Shown here piece by piece: positions 1-7,723 of a stretch of 10,031 nucleotides of DNA. The translations under genes were made by a program, and so were the position numbers. The notes under the pieces are model-generated. The model did not search any database, was not told the DNA's origin, and saw only the letters and a program-made list of their open reading frames with translations. Numbering within the stretch: position 1 is the first letter of the stretch; each line of letters starts with the position of its first letter. The DNA comes from Ilumatobacteraceae bacterium (GTDB taxonomy: Bacteria; Actinomycetota; Acidimicrobiia; Acidimicrobiales; Ilumatobacteraceae): the NCBI GenBank assembly GCA_023254985.1, contig JALRJT010000171.1, forward strand, positions 1 through 10,031. Direction: 5' to 3'.

Positions 1-524
1 GAGAACGACGGTGCGCCGATCGGCATCACCATGAACTCCGGCAAGTCGACGTTGTTGTCGGCGTGCGCGCCACCGTTGACGACGTTCATCATCGGTACCG
101 GCAATACGCGCGCATCGTCTCCGCCGAGATGTGCGTAGAGCGGCACTTGGGCGTGTACCGCGGAGGCGTGCGCCGTTGCGAGGCTGACCGCAAGGAGTGC
201 GTTTGCACCGAGCCGGGACTTGTTCGGTGTGCCATCGAGCGCGCACAGCCGGTCGTCGAGTGCGGCCTGATCACCTGCGTCGACTCCGTTGAGTGCCGTG
301 GCGATTTCGCCGTTCACGTTGGCAACGGCATTCGCCACACCCTTGCCGCCGTAACGCGAACCGCCATCGCGCAGTTCGCGCGCTTCGTGTTCGCCGGTGG
401 ATGCACCGGAGGGGACGATTGCTCTGCCGCGTGCGCCACCATCGAGCATGACCTCGGCTTCGACGGTCGGGTTTCCTCGGGAGTCGAGGACTTCGCGGGC
501 GACGAGACGAGTGATGCGTGGCAT
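1..524 (-). CDS. eno: Enolase, N-terminal part (cut by window edge)
   Basis: Enolase (2-phosphoglycerate to phosphoenolpyruvate, cytosolic glycolysis; in many bacteria also an RNA-degradosome partner). Only the first 174 codons are present; the rest lies beyond the left edge. Visible family signatures are EVLDSRGNPTVE (residues 11-22), the mobile active-site loop PSGASTGEHEA (38-48), and MMNVVNGGAHADNN (145-158) followed by LPEF. H154 and E163 match E. coli His158 and Glu167 by spacing. The ATG at 522-524 was chosen because the protein then begins MPRITRLVAREVLD, the normal enolase N-terminus. It starts 9 bp after the mazG stop and has no good Shine-Dalgarno sequence; the nearest purine run is about 16 nt upstream. 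It is the last visible gene of the rplY-to-eno run. The identification is certain from sequence. Confidence 0.97.
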   Translation of the reverse strand, partial: MPRITRLVAREVLDSRGNPTVEAEVMLDGGARGRAIVPSGASTGEHEARELRDGGSRYGGKGVANAVANVNGEIATALNGVDAGDQAALDDRLCALDGTPNKSRLGANALLAVSLATAHASAVHAQVPLYAHLGGDDARVLPVPMMNVVNGGAHADNNVDLPEFMVMPIGAPSF

Positions 525-533
525 GGCTACAGA

Positions 534-1991
534 CTATTGACCCTTGGCGAGATCCCAGAGTTGATCGAGCGTCTCGAGCGATGCACTCTGCATGTCGATC
601 GAACGCTGCGCGGCGAGTTGCTCGACGAGTTCGAAGCGCGCGCGGAACTTGTTGCTCGCCGCTCGCAGCGCACCCTCTGCATCGATGCTCAGGTGGCGGG
701 ACAGATTGACGACGCTGAACAACAGGTCGCCGAGTTCGAGTGACACCGTCTCCGGGTCTGCGCCGGCATTAACTGCCTCGCGAAGTTCGCGCGACTCCTC
801 GACGATCTTGTCGTAGGCGCCACCTGCATCCGGCCAATCGAAGCCCACTCCGGCGGCCCGCTTCTGCAACTTCGTCGCATAGGAAAGCGCAGGTGCCGCC
901 TTTGCAACGCCCGTGAAGATCCCCTCGTCCTTCTTCGTGCCGTCCAGTCGTTCCTGCTGTTTGACACCATCCCAGGTCGTCACGACATCGTCGGCCGTCT
1001 GTGCGGTGGCGTCCCCGAACACGTGTGGGTGACGTCGCACGAGTTTGTCGTGGAGGGTGCGCGCAACATCAGCCATAGTGAAGCGACCTTGCTGCTCGGC
1101 AATCGTGGCGTGGAACTCGACTTGATAGAGCAGATCACCGAGTTCCTCGATCAACGCCTCATCGGTCGATGGGTCATCGTCGGACAGATTCTCGAGTGCA
1201 TCGATTGCCTCGTACGTCTCCTCGAGGAGGTGCTTGATCAAGCTCGAGTGCGTCTGTTCGCGGTCCCACGGGCACTGCTCGCGCAGGGTGCGGGCGAGTT
1301 GGTGCAGCTTGACCATTTCTCCCGCGATCGGACTGCCGAGGGTGGGGATGTAGAGAGAGGTGAGGTGGTCGGCTTCGATCGTGCGGTCCATCTCCGACCA
1401 CGTCGTGTGGATCACGCGCTCGTCGGAGAGTCCGAGGTGGTGCAAGATGACGACGGGTTCGTCGCCAGAAGCATCATCGTGTGCCAACTTGATGTCAGAG
1501 AGGACCCAGCCCGCATGCGTTTGCGTGACGAGCAACGGGCCACGTTCATTTGCGGCCTGCTGGGCGAAGCGATGTCCGTCGATCACACGCACGCCCTCAT
1601 TCACCGGATCTATGCCGAGCGCGTTCCAGGCGAGGTCGAGGAAACTCATCGAGGCAACGACGACGACCTCCACACGTGGATCGGCGCGCAACAGCGCAAC
1701 GCTCGACTCAAGGATCAGTGGCGAGCCGGGAACCGCATACAGCACCTCGCCATGAGCGGTGGCCGCTTCGACGAGGCGTTCCACGATTGCCCGATACACA
1801 TCGTCGAAGGTCGGCAATGCTTCGTAGAGATCATCGAAGGTCGTGCACTCACCAAGGAGCGACACCGATTCATGACGCATCGTGCGGACGTATCGGTGAT
1901 GTGACCCGGCAATTGCGTCCAGCGTGGCTTGCGTGACGTGTGAAGAAGGGCCGGGGCCGAGGCCGACGACGGTGACGCGCGGCGTGGTCAC
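534..1991 (-). CDS. mazG: Nucleoside triphosphate pyrophosphohydrolase MazG with N-terminal tetrapyrrole-methylase-like domain
   Basis: MazG hydrolyses NTPs and dNTPs to monophosphates plus pyrophosphate, and is linked to clearing aberrant nucleotides. This 485-residue protein is a fusion. Residues 1 to about 215 form a SAM-dependent tetrapyrrole-methylase-like domain, with GLGPG at 10-14 and VPGSP at 87-91. This architecture is known from Bacillus YabN. Two MazG units follow. The first runs about 225-345, with CPWD at 240-243, acidic metal-binding EET..E at 257-261 and EELGD at 282-286. The second runs about 370-485, with GFDWPD at 383-388, EES at 398-400 and ELGD at 419-422. Start is GTG, four bases after the stop of the parvulin gene, with no Shine-Dalgarno sequence, so translation is probably coupled. 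The end is TAG, 9 bp before eno. The substrate of the methylase half is unknown to me. Family assignment is secure; enzymatic activity of the methylase part is inferred only. Confidence 0.95.
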   Translation of the reverse strand: MTTPRVTVVGLGPGPSSHVTQATLDAIAGSHHRYVRTMRHESVSLLGECTTFDDLYEALPTFDDVYRAIVERLVEAATAHGEVLYAVPGSPLILESSVALLRADPRVEVVVVASMSFLDLAWNALGIDPVNEGVRVIDGHRFAQQAANERGPLLVTQTHAGWVLSDIKLAHDDASGDEPVVILHHLGLSDERVIHTTWSEMDRTIEADHLTSLYIPTLGSPIAGEMVKLHQLARTLREQCPWDREQTHSSLIKHLLEETYEAIDALENLSDDDPSTDEALIEELGDLLYQVEFHATIAEQQGRFTMADVARTLHDKLVRRHPHVFGDATAQTADDVVTTWDGVKQQERLDGTKKDEGIFTGVAKAAPALSYATKLQKRAAGVGFDWPDAGGAYDKIVEESRELREAVNAGADPETVSLELGDLLFSVVNLSRHLSIDAEGALRAASNKFRARFELVEQLAAQRSIDMQSASLETLDQLWDLAKGQ

Positions 1992-1995
1992 GGGA

Positions 1996-2907
1996 TCAGT
2001 TGGCGACGAATGTTCCGGTCGCAGGGTTGTATCGGCCGTACTTGGAGCCGACCTTCACGTCTGCGGTTGCCATGAAGCCGCTGATCAGGAACTCACCCGG
2101 ATTCGTCTTCATCAACGTGGTTGCCGACAGTTTCACGTCGTCGAAGGGTCGCACGTAGATGACGTGGTATCCGAAGCTCGACTTGACCGGTCCCGTCGGC
2201 ACTCCCGCCTTCGCGGTGAGCGCACCAGCGACGAAGTCCTTGTCGAACTGCGTCTGGTAGTCGGCGAGTGGAATGCAGTCACCGTCTTCGCTCCCGAGGA
2301 CGCCGCCACTTTCGTCGGCACCTGGTTCGATGCTGTACTTGCCGGCAACGTCTGCGAACTTCGCTCCCGCATTCACTTCATCGAGAGCCTTGCGCGCGGT
2401 GGATTCTTCCTCGACGACGAGGTGGGCGACGCACATCATGCCGAGCGACGCGGGCGACAACTCGTACATCGCCTGCAGATCCTTCTCGCTCGGTGCGCTG
2501 AGGCGAGCAAGCGCGAGGTCGCCTGCGTTCAGCGAAATGATCAGGTCCTGCAGGTCTTCGCCGAGATTGGAGAACGCCGGGTCTTGGGACACCTGGGTAC
2601 GCACCTTGGTGCGGTCGGCCTCGGTGACTTCTTCGCCGTAGTTCGCGAGCAATTCTTTCGTCGCCTCACCGCGGTAGAGCGCGTTCAACACCGACCGACT
2701 GGCATCGGGGGCAACCTGGCCGTATTCGATCGTGATTTGACCTGCATCGCCGAGCTGGGTGAGGATCGTGGCGAGGAAGTCTGCGGAGACCGACTGTGAA
2801 CCGACGCGCAGGGCGTCAGTCGAAGCGACACCGCCGCAGCCGGCGAGACCGAACGTCCCGAGAGCAAGGAGGGACACGAGGATTCGGCGGGGGGAGTTCG
2901 AGATCAT
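1996..2907 (-). CDS. Parvulin-type peptidylprolyl isomerase lipoprotein (SurA/PrsA-like foldase)
   Basis: Predicted membrane-anchored foldase of 303 residues that would isomerise prolyl bonds in exported proteins outside the cytoplasmic membrane. I start it at the ATG at 2905-2907 rather than at the in-frame codon at 2964. This start gives a clean lipoprotein signal: basic PRR at 6-8, a hydrophobic stretch at about 9-21, and lipobox LAGC with Cys24. The longer version would also overlap mfd. A SurA_N-like helical region (about 35-150) precedes the parvulin domain (about 155-255). Visible parvulin marks are VAHLVV with His162, SGGVLG at about 200-205, and SSFGYHVIYV with His248. A short C-terminal extension containing SKYGRYNPATG follows. 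It lies 10 bp after the mfd stop and 4 bp before mazG, so it is co-transcribed with both. M. tuberculosis has a lipoprotein gene (lpqU) nearby, but I cannot claim homology. Confidence 0.88.
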   Translation of the reverse strand: MISNSPRRILVSLLALGTFGLAGCGGVASTDALRVGSQSVSADFLATILTQLGDAGQITIEYGQVAPDASRSVLNALYRGEATKELLANYGEEVTEADRTKVRTQVSQDPAFSNLGEDLQDLIISLNAGDLALARLSAPSEKDLQAMYELSPASLGMMCVAHLVVEEESTARKALDEVNAGAKFADVAGKYSIEPGADESGGVLGSEDGDCIPLADYQTQFDKDFVAGALTAKAGVPTGPVKSSFGYHVIYVRPFDDVKLSATTLMKTNPGEFLISGFMATADVKVGSKYGRYNPATGTFVAN

Positions 2908-2917
2908 TGCGACAAGC

Positions 2918-5900
2918 CTAGTTGTCGAGGTCGACCATGGACTCGAGGAAGGAGAGCAGCGCACTCACCGCATCACCCGTGCGGGGCATCGTGATCGTGA
3001 TGGTGTGTAACTTCTCATTCCACTCAGCACGCGAGTCGATTCGATTGAGACGCATGACACCACTGGCAGGCAATGACACAGGGCTCATCCGCGCGCGACC
3101 ATTCTCTACGACGACCTCGCGCAGACCGACTCGTCTGCACTCCGCGCGCAGGCGACCGACGCGCAGCAATGCTTCGGCGGGCGCTGGGAGTTTGCCGTAA
3201 CGGTCGAGCCATTCGCGCTCGATGTCATCCACGTCGGCATGTGACGTGACGCCGGCGAGTCGTCGGTACGCATCCAGGCGCGACTCCTCGCGCGGAACGT
3301 AGTCGGTCGGGAGGAACGCATCGCTCGGCACGTCGAGTTTGAGCTCCGGAATCACCGGTGGCACTTCCTCGCCCTTCATTTCCGCCACGGCCTCGGTCAC
3401 GAGTTGGCAGTAGAGGTCGTAGCCGACCGCGGCGATGTGTCCGCTTTGCGCCTCTCCGAGCAGGTTGCCCGCGCCACGAATCTCGAGGTCGCGCATCGCG
3501 ATCTTGAACCCGCTACCGAGATCGGTTGCCTCACCGATCGTCTTCAGGCGTTCGTACGCTTCCTGTGACAGCGACTTGTCACGAGGGTGGAAGAGATACG
3601 CATACGCGCGCGAACCACTGCGGCCGACGCGACCACGAATCTGATGCAACTGGCCGAGACCGAGGAGGTCGGCGCGCTCGACGACGAGGGTGTTCACCGT
3701 CGGCATGTCGATGCCGCTCTCGATGATCGTGGTGCACACGAGGACGTCGAAGTTGCCCTCCCAGAAATCGATCACGGTCTGTTCTAGTCGACCCTCATCC
3801 ATTTGGCCGTGGGCGATCGCGATGCGGGCCTCAGGCACGAGTTCGCGCAGGCGTTGAGCGCGGTCGTCAATCGACTGCACCCGGTTGTGCACCCAGAACA
3901 CCTGGCCGTCGCGCAAGAGTTCACGACGGATCGCCTCGACGGCGACCCGGTCATCCTGTTCGCCGACGTAGGTGAGGATCGGTTGACGATCCGCCGGTGG
4001 TGTCTGCAGGAGCGAAAGGTCGCGGATGCCAACAAGGCTCATTTCGAGCGTGCGTGGAATAGGTGTCGCGCTCAGTGTGAGCACGTCCACGTTCGTCTTC
4101 AGCTTCTTCATCGCTTCCTTGTGTTGGACGCCGAAGCGCTGTTCTTCGTCGACGACGAGAAGACCGAGATCCTTGAAGGCGACTTTTTCCTGCAGCAGGC
4201 GATGCGTGCCGATGACGCAGTCGATCTCTCCAGTTGCGAGACCGGCGACGACCTTCTTGGCCTGCGCTGGGGTGAGGAATCGCGACAACACCTCGACGCG
4301 AATCGGATAACCGCGGAAGCGCTCGGCGAAGGTGTTGCCGTGTTGGGCGGCGAGCAACGTGGTGGGGACGAGGACGGCGACTTGCTTGCCGTCTTGGATG
4401 CACTTGAAGGCGGCGCGCACGGCAACTTCGGTCTTGCCGAATCCGACATCGCCACACACCAAGCGGTCCATCGGCACCGTGCGCTCCATGTCGGCCTTCA
4501 CGAGTTCGATCGCCGTGCGCTGGTCGGGTGTCTCGACGAATGGGAATGCGGCCTCCATCTCGTCTTGCCACGGCGTGTCGGGGGCGAACGCATGGCCCGG
4601 CGCATTCACACGCTTTTGATACAGCACGACGAGTTCTTGGGCGATCTCGCGCACCGCCGAACGCACGCGCTGCTTGGCGCGAGCGAAGTCGCTTCCGCCG
4701 AGGCGATGCAGCGTGGGCGTCTCGCCACCGATGTACTGGCGTACCGCATCGATGTGGTCGGTGGGCACGTACAACTTGTCGCCGTCCTTGTACGACAACA
4801 ACAGGTAGTCACGCTCAGAACCACCGATGGCACGCGTGACCATTCCCTCGTACTTGCCGACGCCGTGGATGTGGTGCACGACGAAATCGCCGGGCTTCAA
4901 GTCTTGGAACACTGACGACGTGTCGCGGCGTGGTGTGCGCGCAACGCGGTGGGTGCGGCGGCGACCGGTGAGGTCTGACTCGCTGATGACCGCGACACGC
5001 GCGCCGGGAAGCGAGCAGCCCGCGTGCAGCGCCGCCTCGACGACGAAGACATCCGGCTTGGTCATGTCGGCATTCGGCACTCGTGCAAGATCGACGACGG
5101 CGACGCCGTTTTCGTTGAACACCTCGACGAACCGTCTGGCGGAACCTGCGCTCTCTGCGCACAGTGCAACCGTCCAGCCGTCGCCCACGAGTCCGCGCAC
5201 TCGCGCTGCGGTCGCTTCGGCATCGGCTGTTGCGGGACCCCAACCATTGGCCGCGATGATTGGCGCGCTCGGCGCCTCCGCGGGCAACACGAGCGAGACC
5301 GTGCGCGACGACGACGTCGAGTTGAGCAGTCGGTCCGTCTCAACGTGTAGGCGAGGGAATTCGCGATCTGCGTCTCGCGCCCAGGTCGAGGCGAGTGCGC
5401 GTGCGAGGTCGGCTTCCTCGGCGAGTAGATCGACGGCACGCGTCTGCATGCGGCGCGGTTCGACGAGTACGAGTCGGGTGTCGGTGCCGAGCACGTCGGT
5501 GAGGAGTTCGTCTCGTTCGACGAGCCAGGGGAGCCAGCTCTCCATGCCCTCGAACTGCTGACCCTCGGCGAGGCGATCCCACTGCTCGATTCCCCACGGA
5601 TCGCTTTCGATAAGGGCGCGAGCCCGGTCGCGCACGTCGGGCGTCAGTTCGACTTCGCGCGCCGGGAAGATCACCACTTCGTCGAGGTCATCCGCACTGC
5701 GTTGATCGTTCACGTTGAACGTGGTCAGACGATCGACTTCATCACCCCACAGATCGATGCGAATCGGTGCATCAGTCGTCGAGGGAAATACGTCGATGAT
5801 TGAACCGCGCTGTGCGCATTCGCCGCGATGCTCGACGAGATCTTCACGGCGATAGCCATCGGCGATGAGCCGTTCCATCAAGTGGTCGGCGTTCACATCG

Positions 5901-6325
5901 GTGCCGCGACGCACGATGATCGGCTCGCGGGTGGTCGCACCTGGTGCGAGCTTCTGCAGCAACGCGCGCACCGATCCAACGACGATGCGCGGCTGGTCAC
6001 TCGTGCGAAGTCTCCACAGCACCTCGAGTCGGCGTCCCATCGATTCGACGCTCGGACTCACGCGTTCGAAGGGGAGCGTCTCCCACGCGGGGAAGAGGAG
6101 TGCATTCGCCGCCCCGACGTACTGGACGAGATCGTCGTGAATCATCTGAGCTGCAGTGCCGGTCGGTGTGGCCACGACGAGCGTGGAATTCGACCAGCGC
6201 TCAGCCAGTCCTGCGATTACGAGTGGTCTGGCAATCTCCGAGCAGGCGAGCGTCGCATCGATCGTGGAGGTCGCATCGAGTGCGGCGTCACGGGACGCAA
6301 GGAGGGCGAGGTCGCGCAGCTTCAT
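2918..6325 (-). CDS. mfd: Transcription-repair coupling factor Mfd
   Basis: Mfd is a double-stranded DNA translocase that removes RNA polymerase stalled at lesions and recruits UvrA for nucleotide excision repair. The 1135-residue length is close to the family norm of about 1150. Domains in order: a UvrB-homologous N-terminal region (about 40-330, including LLFPAWETLPFE); a CarD-like RNA-polymerase-interacting domain starting near 474, with GDFVVHHIHGVGKYEG from 479; then a superfamily 2 helicase core. Core motifs are Walker A GDVGFGKT (625-632), DEEQ (726-729), SATPIPRT (752-759) and motif VI QIRGRVGRSG (895-904). A TRCF-type C-terminal domain ends the protein. The start is the ATG at 6323-6325, 12 bp after the pth stop, without a recognisable ribosome binding site. 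The frame is intact and all key ATPase residues are present. Large plus-strand open frames opposite this gene are codon-bias shadows. Confidence 0.98.
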   Translation of the reverse strand: MKLRDLALLASRDAALDATSTIDATLACSEIARPLVIAGLAERWSNSTLVVATPTGTAAQMIHDDLVQYVGAANALLFPAWETLPFERVSPSVESMGRRLEVLWRLRTSDQPRIVVGSVRALLQKLAPGATTREPIIVRRGTDVNADHLMERLIADGYRREDLVEHRGECAQRGSIIDVFPSTTDAPIRIDLWGDEVDRLTTFNVNDQRSADDLDEVVIFPAREVELTPDVRDRARALIESDPWGIEQWDRLAEGQQFEGMESWLPWLVERDELLTDVLGTDTRLVLVEPRRMQTRAVDLLAEEADLARALASTWARDADREFPRLHVETDRLLNSTSSSRTVSLVLPAEAPSAPIIAANGWGPATADAEATAARVRGLVGDGWTVALCAESAGSARRFVEVFNENGVAVVDLARVPNADMTKPDVFVVEAALHAGCSLPGARVAVISESDLTGRRRTHRVARTPRRDTSSVFQDLKPGDFVVHHIHGVGKYEGMVTRAIGGSERDYLLLSYKDGDKLYVPTDHIDAVRQYIGGETPTLHRLGGSDFARAKQRVRSAVREIAQELVVLYQKRVNAPGHAFAPDTPWQDEMEAAFPFVETPDQRTAIELVKADMERTVPMDRLVCGDVGFGKTEVAVRAAFKCIQDGKQVAVLVPTTLLAAQHGNTFAERFRGYPIRVEVLSRFLTPAQAKKVVAGLATGEIDCVIGTHRLLQEKVAFKDLGLLVVDEEQRFGVQHKEAMKKLKTNVDVLTLSATPIPRTLEMSLVGIRDLSLLQTPPADRQPILTYVGEQDDRVAVEAIRRELLRDGQVFWVHNRVQSIDDRAQRLRELVPEARIAIAHGQMDEGRLEQTVIDFWEGNFDVLVCTTIIESGIDMPTVNTLVVERADLLGLGQLHQIRGRVGRSGSRAYAYLFHPRDKSLSQEAYERLKTIGEATDLGSGFKIAMRDLEIRGAGNLLGEAQSGHIAAVGYDLYCQLVTEAVAEMKGEEVPPVIPELKLDVPSDAFLPTDYVPREESRLDAYRRLAGVTSHADVDDIEREWLDRYGKLPAPAEALLRVGRLRAECRRVGLREVVVENGRARMSPVSLPASGVMRLNRIDSRAEWNEKLHTITITMPRTGDAVSALLSFLESMVDLDN

Positions 6326-6337
6326 GGAAGTGTCCGG

Positions 6338-6955
6338 CTAACGCGAATTGAAGCGCTGCATGGCCGCCTCGACACCATCGGTGACGATCACCTCCGTCGC
6401 ATCCGCGGCGATTGCCACGGCGACGTCGAAGGCGGCGCGGTCCTTGGAGGTGAACTTGGCGAGCACGTGGTCGGCGCCCTGTTCCTTGGAAGGGGGCTTG
6501 CCGATTCCGATGCGCACCCGCAGGAAGTCCTGGGACTTCAGATGCTCGTTGATCGAACGCAGTCCGTTGTGTCCGGCGAGACCGCCACCGGCCTTCACGC
6601 GCACGACGCCCGGATCGAGATCGAGCTCATCGTGTACGACGACGATCTGCTCGGCTCGTTCGATGCCGAATCGGCGAGCGAGTGGTCCGACGGCGCGGCC
6701 CGACTCATTCATATATGTGGTGGGCTTAACGAGGAGCAGATGCAATCCGTCGCGGTGCACTTCGGCGATCGTTGCGCTTTCGCGACACGACTTGAGCGTG
6801 ACGCCGTGGCGGCGGGCGAGTTCGTCGATGACGTCGAAGCCGACGTTGTGGCGGGTCGAGTCGTAGGTGCGTCCGGGGTTGCCGACGCCGACGATGAGCG
6901 CGTTGAACGGAGTTCCTCGCCGCTTCAGTCGCGCATCGCGACCGAACAGCGCCAT
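6338..6955 (-). CDS. pth: Peptidyl-tRNA hydrolase
   Basis: Pth cleaves peptidyl-tRNAs released by drop-off, recycling tRNA. The protein has 205 residues. The family core begins at about residue 18 with ALIVGVGNPG. Active-site residues are recognisable against E. coli Pth: Asn26 in GNPG, catalytic His36 in TRHNVGF, Asn83 in YMNESG, Asp109 in VVHDELD and Asn130 in AGHNG. A basic N-terminal extension of about 17 residues (MALFGRDARLKRRG) precedes the core. I keep this start because it is the only suitable start codon, sitting 5 bp after the rplY stop. No Shine-Dalgarno sequence is visible, so translational coupling to rplY is likely. The rplY-pth pairing is typical of Actinomycetota and Firmicutes. 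The identification is certain. Confidence 0.97.
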   Translation of the reverse strand: MALFGRDARLKRRGTPFNALIVGVGNPGRTYDSTRHNVGFDVIDELARRHGVTLKSCRESATIAEVHRDGLHLLLVKPTTYMNESGRAVGPLARRFGIERAEQIVVVHDELDLDPGVVRVKAGGGLAGHNGLRSINEHLKSQDFLRVRIGIGKPPSKEQGADHVLAKFTSKDRAAFDVAVAIAADATEVIVTDGVEAAMQRFNSR

Positions 6956-6960
6956 GAGGA

Positions 6961-7626
6961 TTACGACGCGGCGGGCTTGTTGTCGCCAGCTGCAGGCGCT
7001 GCACCATCGGCTGGCGCTGCACCTTCTGGCGTTGCTTCACCCGCGGCGGCCGCTGCCGGCTGCTCAGCCTCGGCACGCGACATGAGCACGGTGACGACGA
7101 CGAGGTCTTCGTTTGCCACGGCGGTGACACCCTTCGGCAGGGTGATGTCGCCAAGGCGAATGATGTCGTTGACGGTCATCTCGGAGATGTCGATCAAGAT
7201 CTCGTTTGGAATGTTGTTCGCGGTTGCGCGCACTTCGATGCGGTCGACAGCGGTGTCCACGAGGCCGCCTTCCTGCATGACAGCCTTGGCGGTGCCGGTG
7301 AGGTGTACGGGGACTGCCATCGTGATTTCTTCGGTGAGGTCGATCTGGAGGAAGTCGATGTGGCTGACGGTGCGCTTGACCGGATCGCGCTGAAGGTCCT
7401 TGACGACCGCTGGGTACTTCTTGTCATCGACGTGCAACTCCAGGATGGTGTTGACACCGGCTGGGCCCGACAATGCGGCGCGCAATTCACGACGCTCGAC
7501 GGTGATCGACACTGGGGTCATGCCGTGGCCGTAGATGACGGCGGGGATGTGGTCTTCAGAGCGGAGACGGCGCGACTCAGCGCTGCCCGTGGTGCGACCG
7601 ACTTTGGTCTTCAAGGTGGTTGTCAT
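6961..7626 (-). CDS. rplY: 50S ribosomal protein bL25, long CTC form
   Basis: Ribosomal protein bL25 of the CTC/general-stress type, which binds 5S rRNA in the large subunit. It has 221 residues. The N-terminal 5S-binding domain (about 1-92) includes LRSEDHIPAVIYGHG at 21-35 and ends in VSHIDFLQID. The C-terminal beta domain (about 93-184) contains EVRATANNIPNEI and DITLPKGV. A low-complexity tail of Ala, Pro, Gly and Glu (about 185-221) follows. I start at the ATG at 7624-7626 because the protein then begins MTTTLKTKVGR, as in relatives, and has GGAG five bases upstream. An in-frame ATG at 7680 would lie right at the predicted transcription start and add 18 atypical residues. It is the first gene of the rplY-pth-mfd-ppi-mazG-eno run and has its own probable promoter. 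Confidence 0.95.
   Translation of the reverse strand: MTTTLKTKVGRTTGSAESRRLRSEDHIPAVIYGHGMTPVSITVERRELRAALSGPAGVNTILELHVDDKKYPAVVKDLQRDPVKRTVSHIDFLQIDLTEEITMAVPVHLTGTAKAVMQEGGLVDTAVDRIEVRATANNIPNEILIDISEMTVNDIIRLGDITLPKGVTAVANEDLVVVTVLMSRAEAEQPAAAAAGEATPEGAAPADGAAPAAGDNKPAAS
6995..7023 (-). repeat. Short tandem repeat in the rplY tail
   Basis: An 11-base block, GGCGCTGCACC as read on the plus strand, occurs at 6995-7005 and again at 7013-7023. It has an 18-base period that encodes the hexapeptide GAAPA(D/A) twice in the low-complexity C-terminal tail of bL25. It is likely a small replication-slippage repeat in a flexible tail with no catalytic role. Confidence 0.6.
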
Positions 7627-7631
7627 GGTGA

Positions 7632-7635
7632 CTCC
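7632..7635 (-). promoter_or_regulatory. Shine-Dalgarno site of rplY
   Basis: GGAG on the minus strand, five bases before the ATG at 7626. It is the best ribosome binding site in this part of the window and decides for the shorter 221-residue start of bL25. Confidence 0.7.
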
Positions 7636-7689
7636 AGATGCTGCGATTTTGTCGTGTCCGACGAGAGCCTCGCCAGACAACGGCTGGTC

Positions 7690-7695
7690 AGTCTA
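7690..7695 (-). promoter_or_regulatory. Candidate -10 box of the rplY operon promoter
   Basis: TAGACT on the minus strand fits the actinobacterial TAnnnT -10 consensus. It lies in the prs-rplY spacer, about 63 bases before the rplY start, predicting a leader of roughly 55-60 nt. The extended string TAGACTGA is identical to that upstream of prs. No convincing -35 box is visible; a T-rich run lies about 17 bases upstream. Inferred from sequence only. Confidence 0.45.
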
Positions 7696-7723
7696 ACGGC
7701 GGGATTTTCCGAAAAAATCGGCC

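Noticed and set aside
1023..2799. Two plus-strand open frames of about 290 codons (1023-1904 and 1924-2799)
   Set aside because: Exactly opposite mazG and the parvulin gene, whose domains are clear; the antisense translations match nothing I recognise.
2908..2964. Longer start for the parvulin lipoprotein at 2964
   Set aside because: It would add 19 polar residues before a clean lipoprotein signal and overlap the end of mfd; the ATG at 2907 fits better.
3803..4915. 370-codon plus-strand open frame
   Set aside because: Antisense to the Mfd helicase core; no family features and no start signals. A codon-bias shadow.
5828..7393. 521-codon plus-strand open frame
   Set aside because: It lies opposite the 5' part of mfd, all of pth and most of rplY, which are certain genes. 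The translation has no recognisable domain and is a product of GC-rich codon bias.
7701..7722. AT-rich inverted repeat after prs as a terminator
   Set aside because: GATTTT/AAAATC or CCGA/TCGG can pair, but the stems are short or AT-only and the T-run is inside the stem or loop instead of after it.
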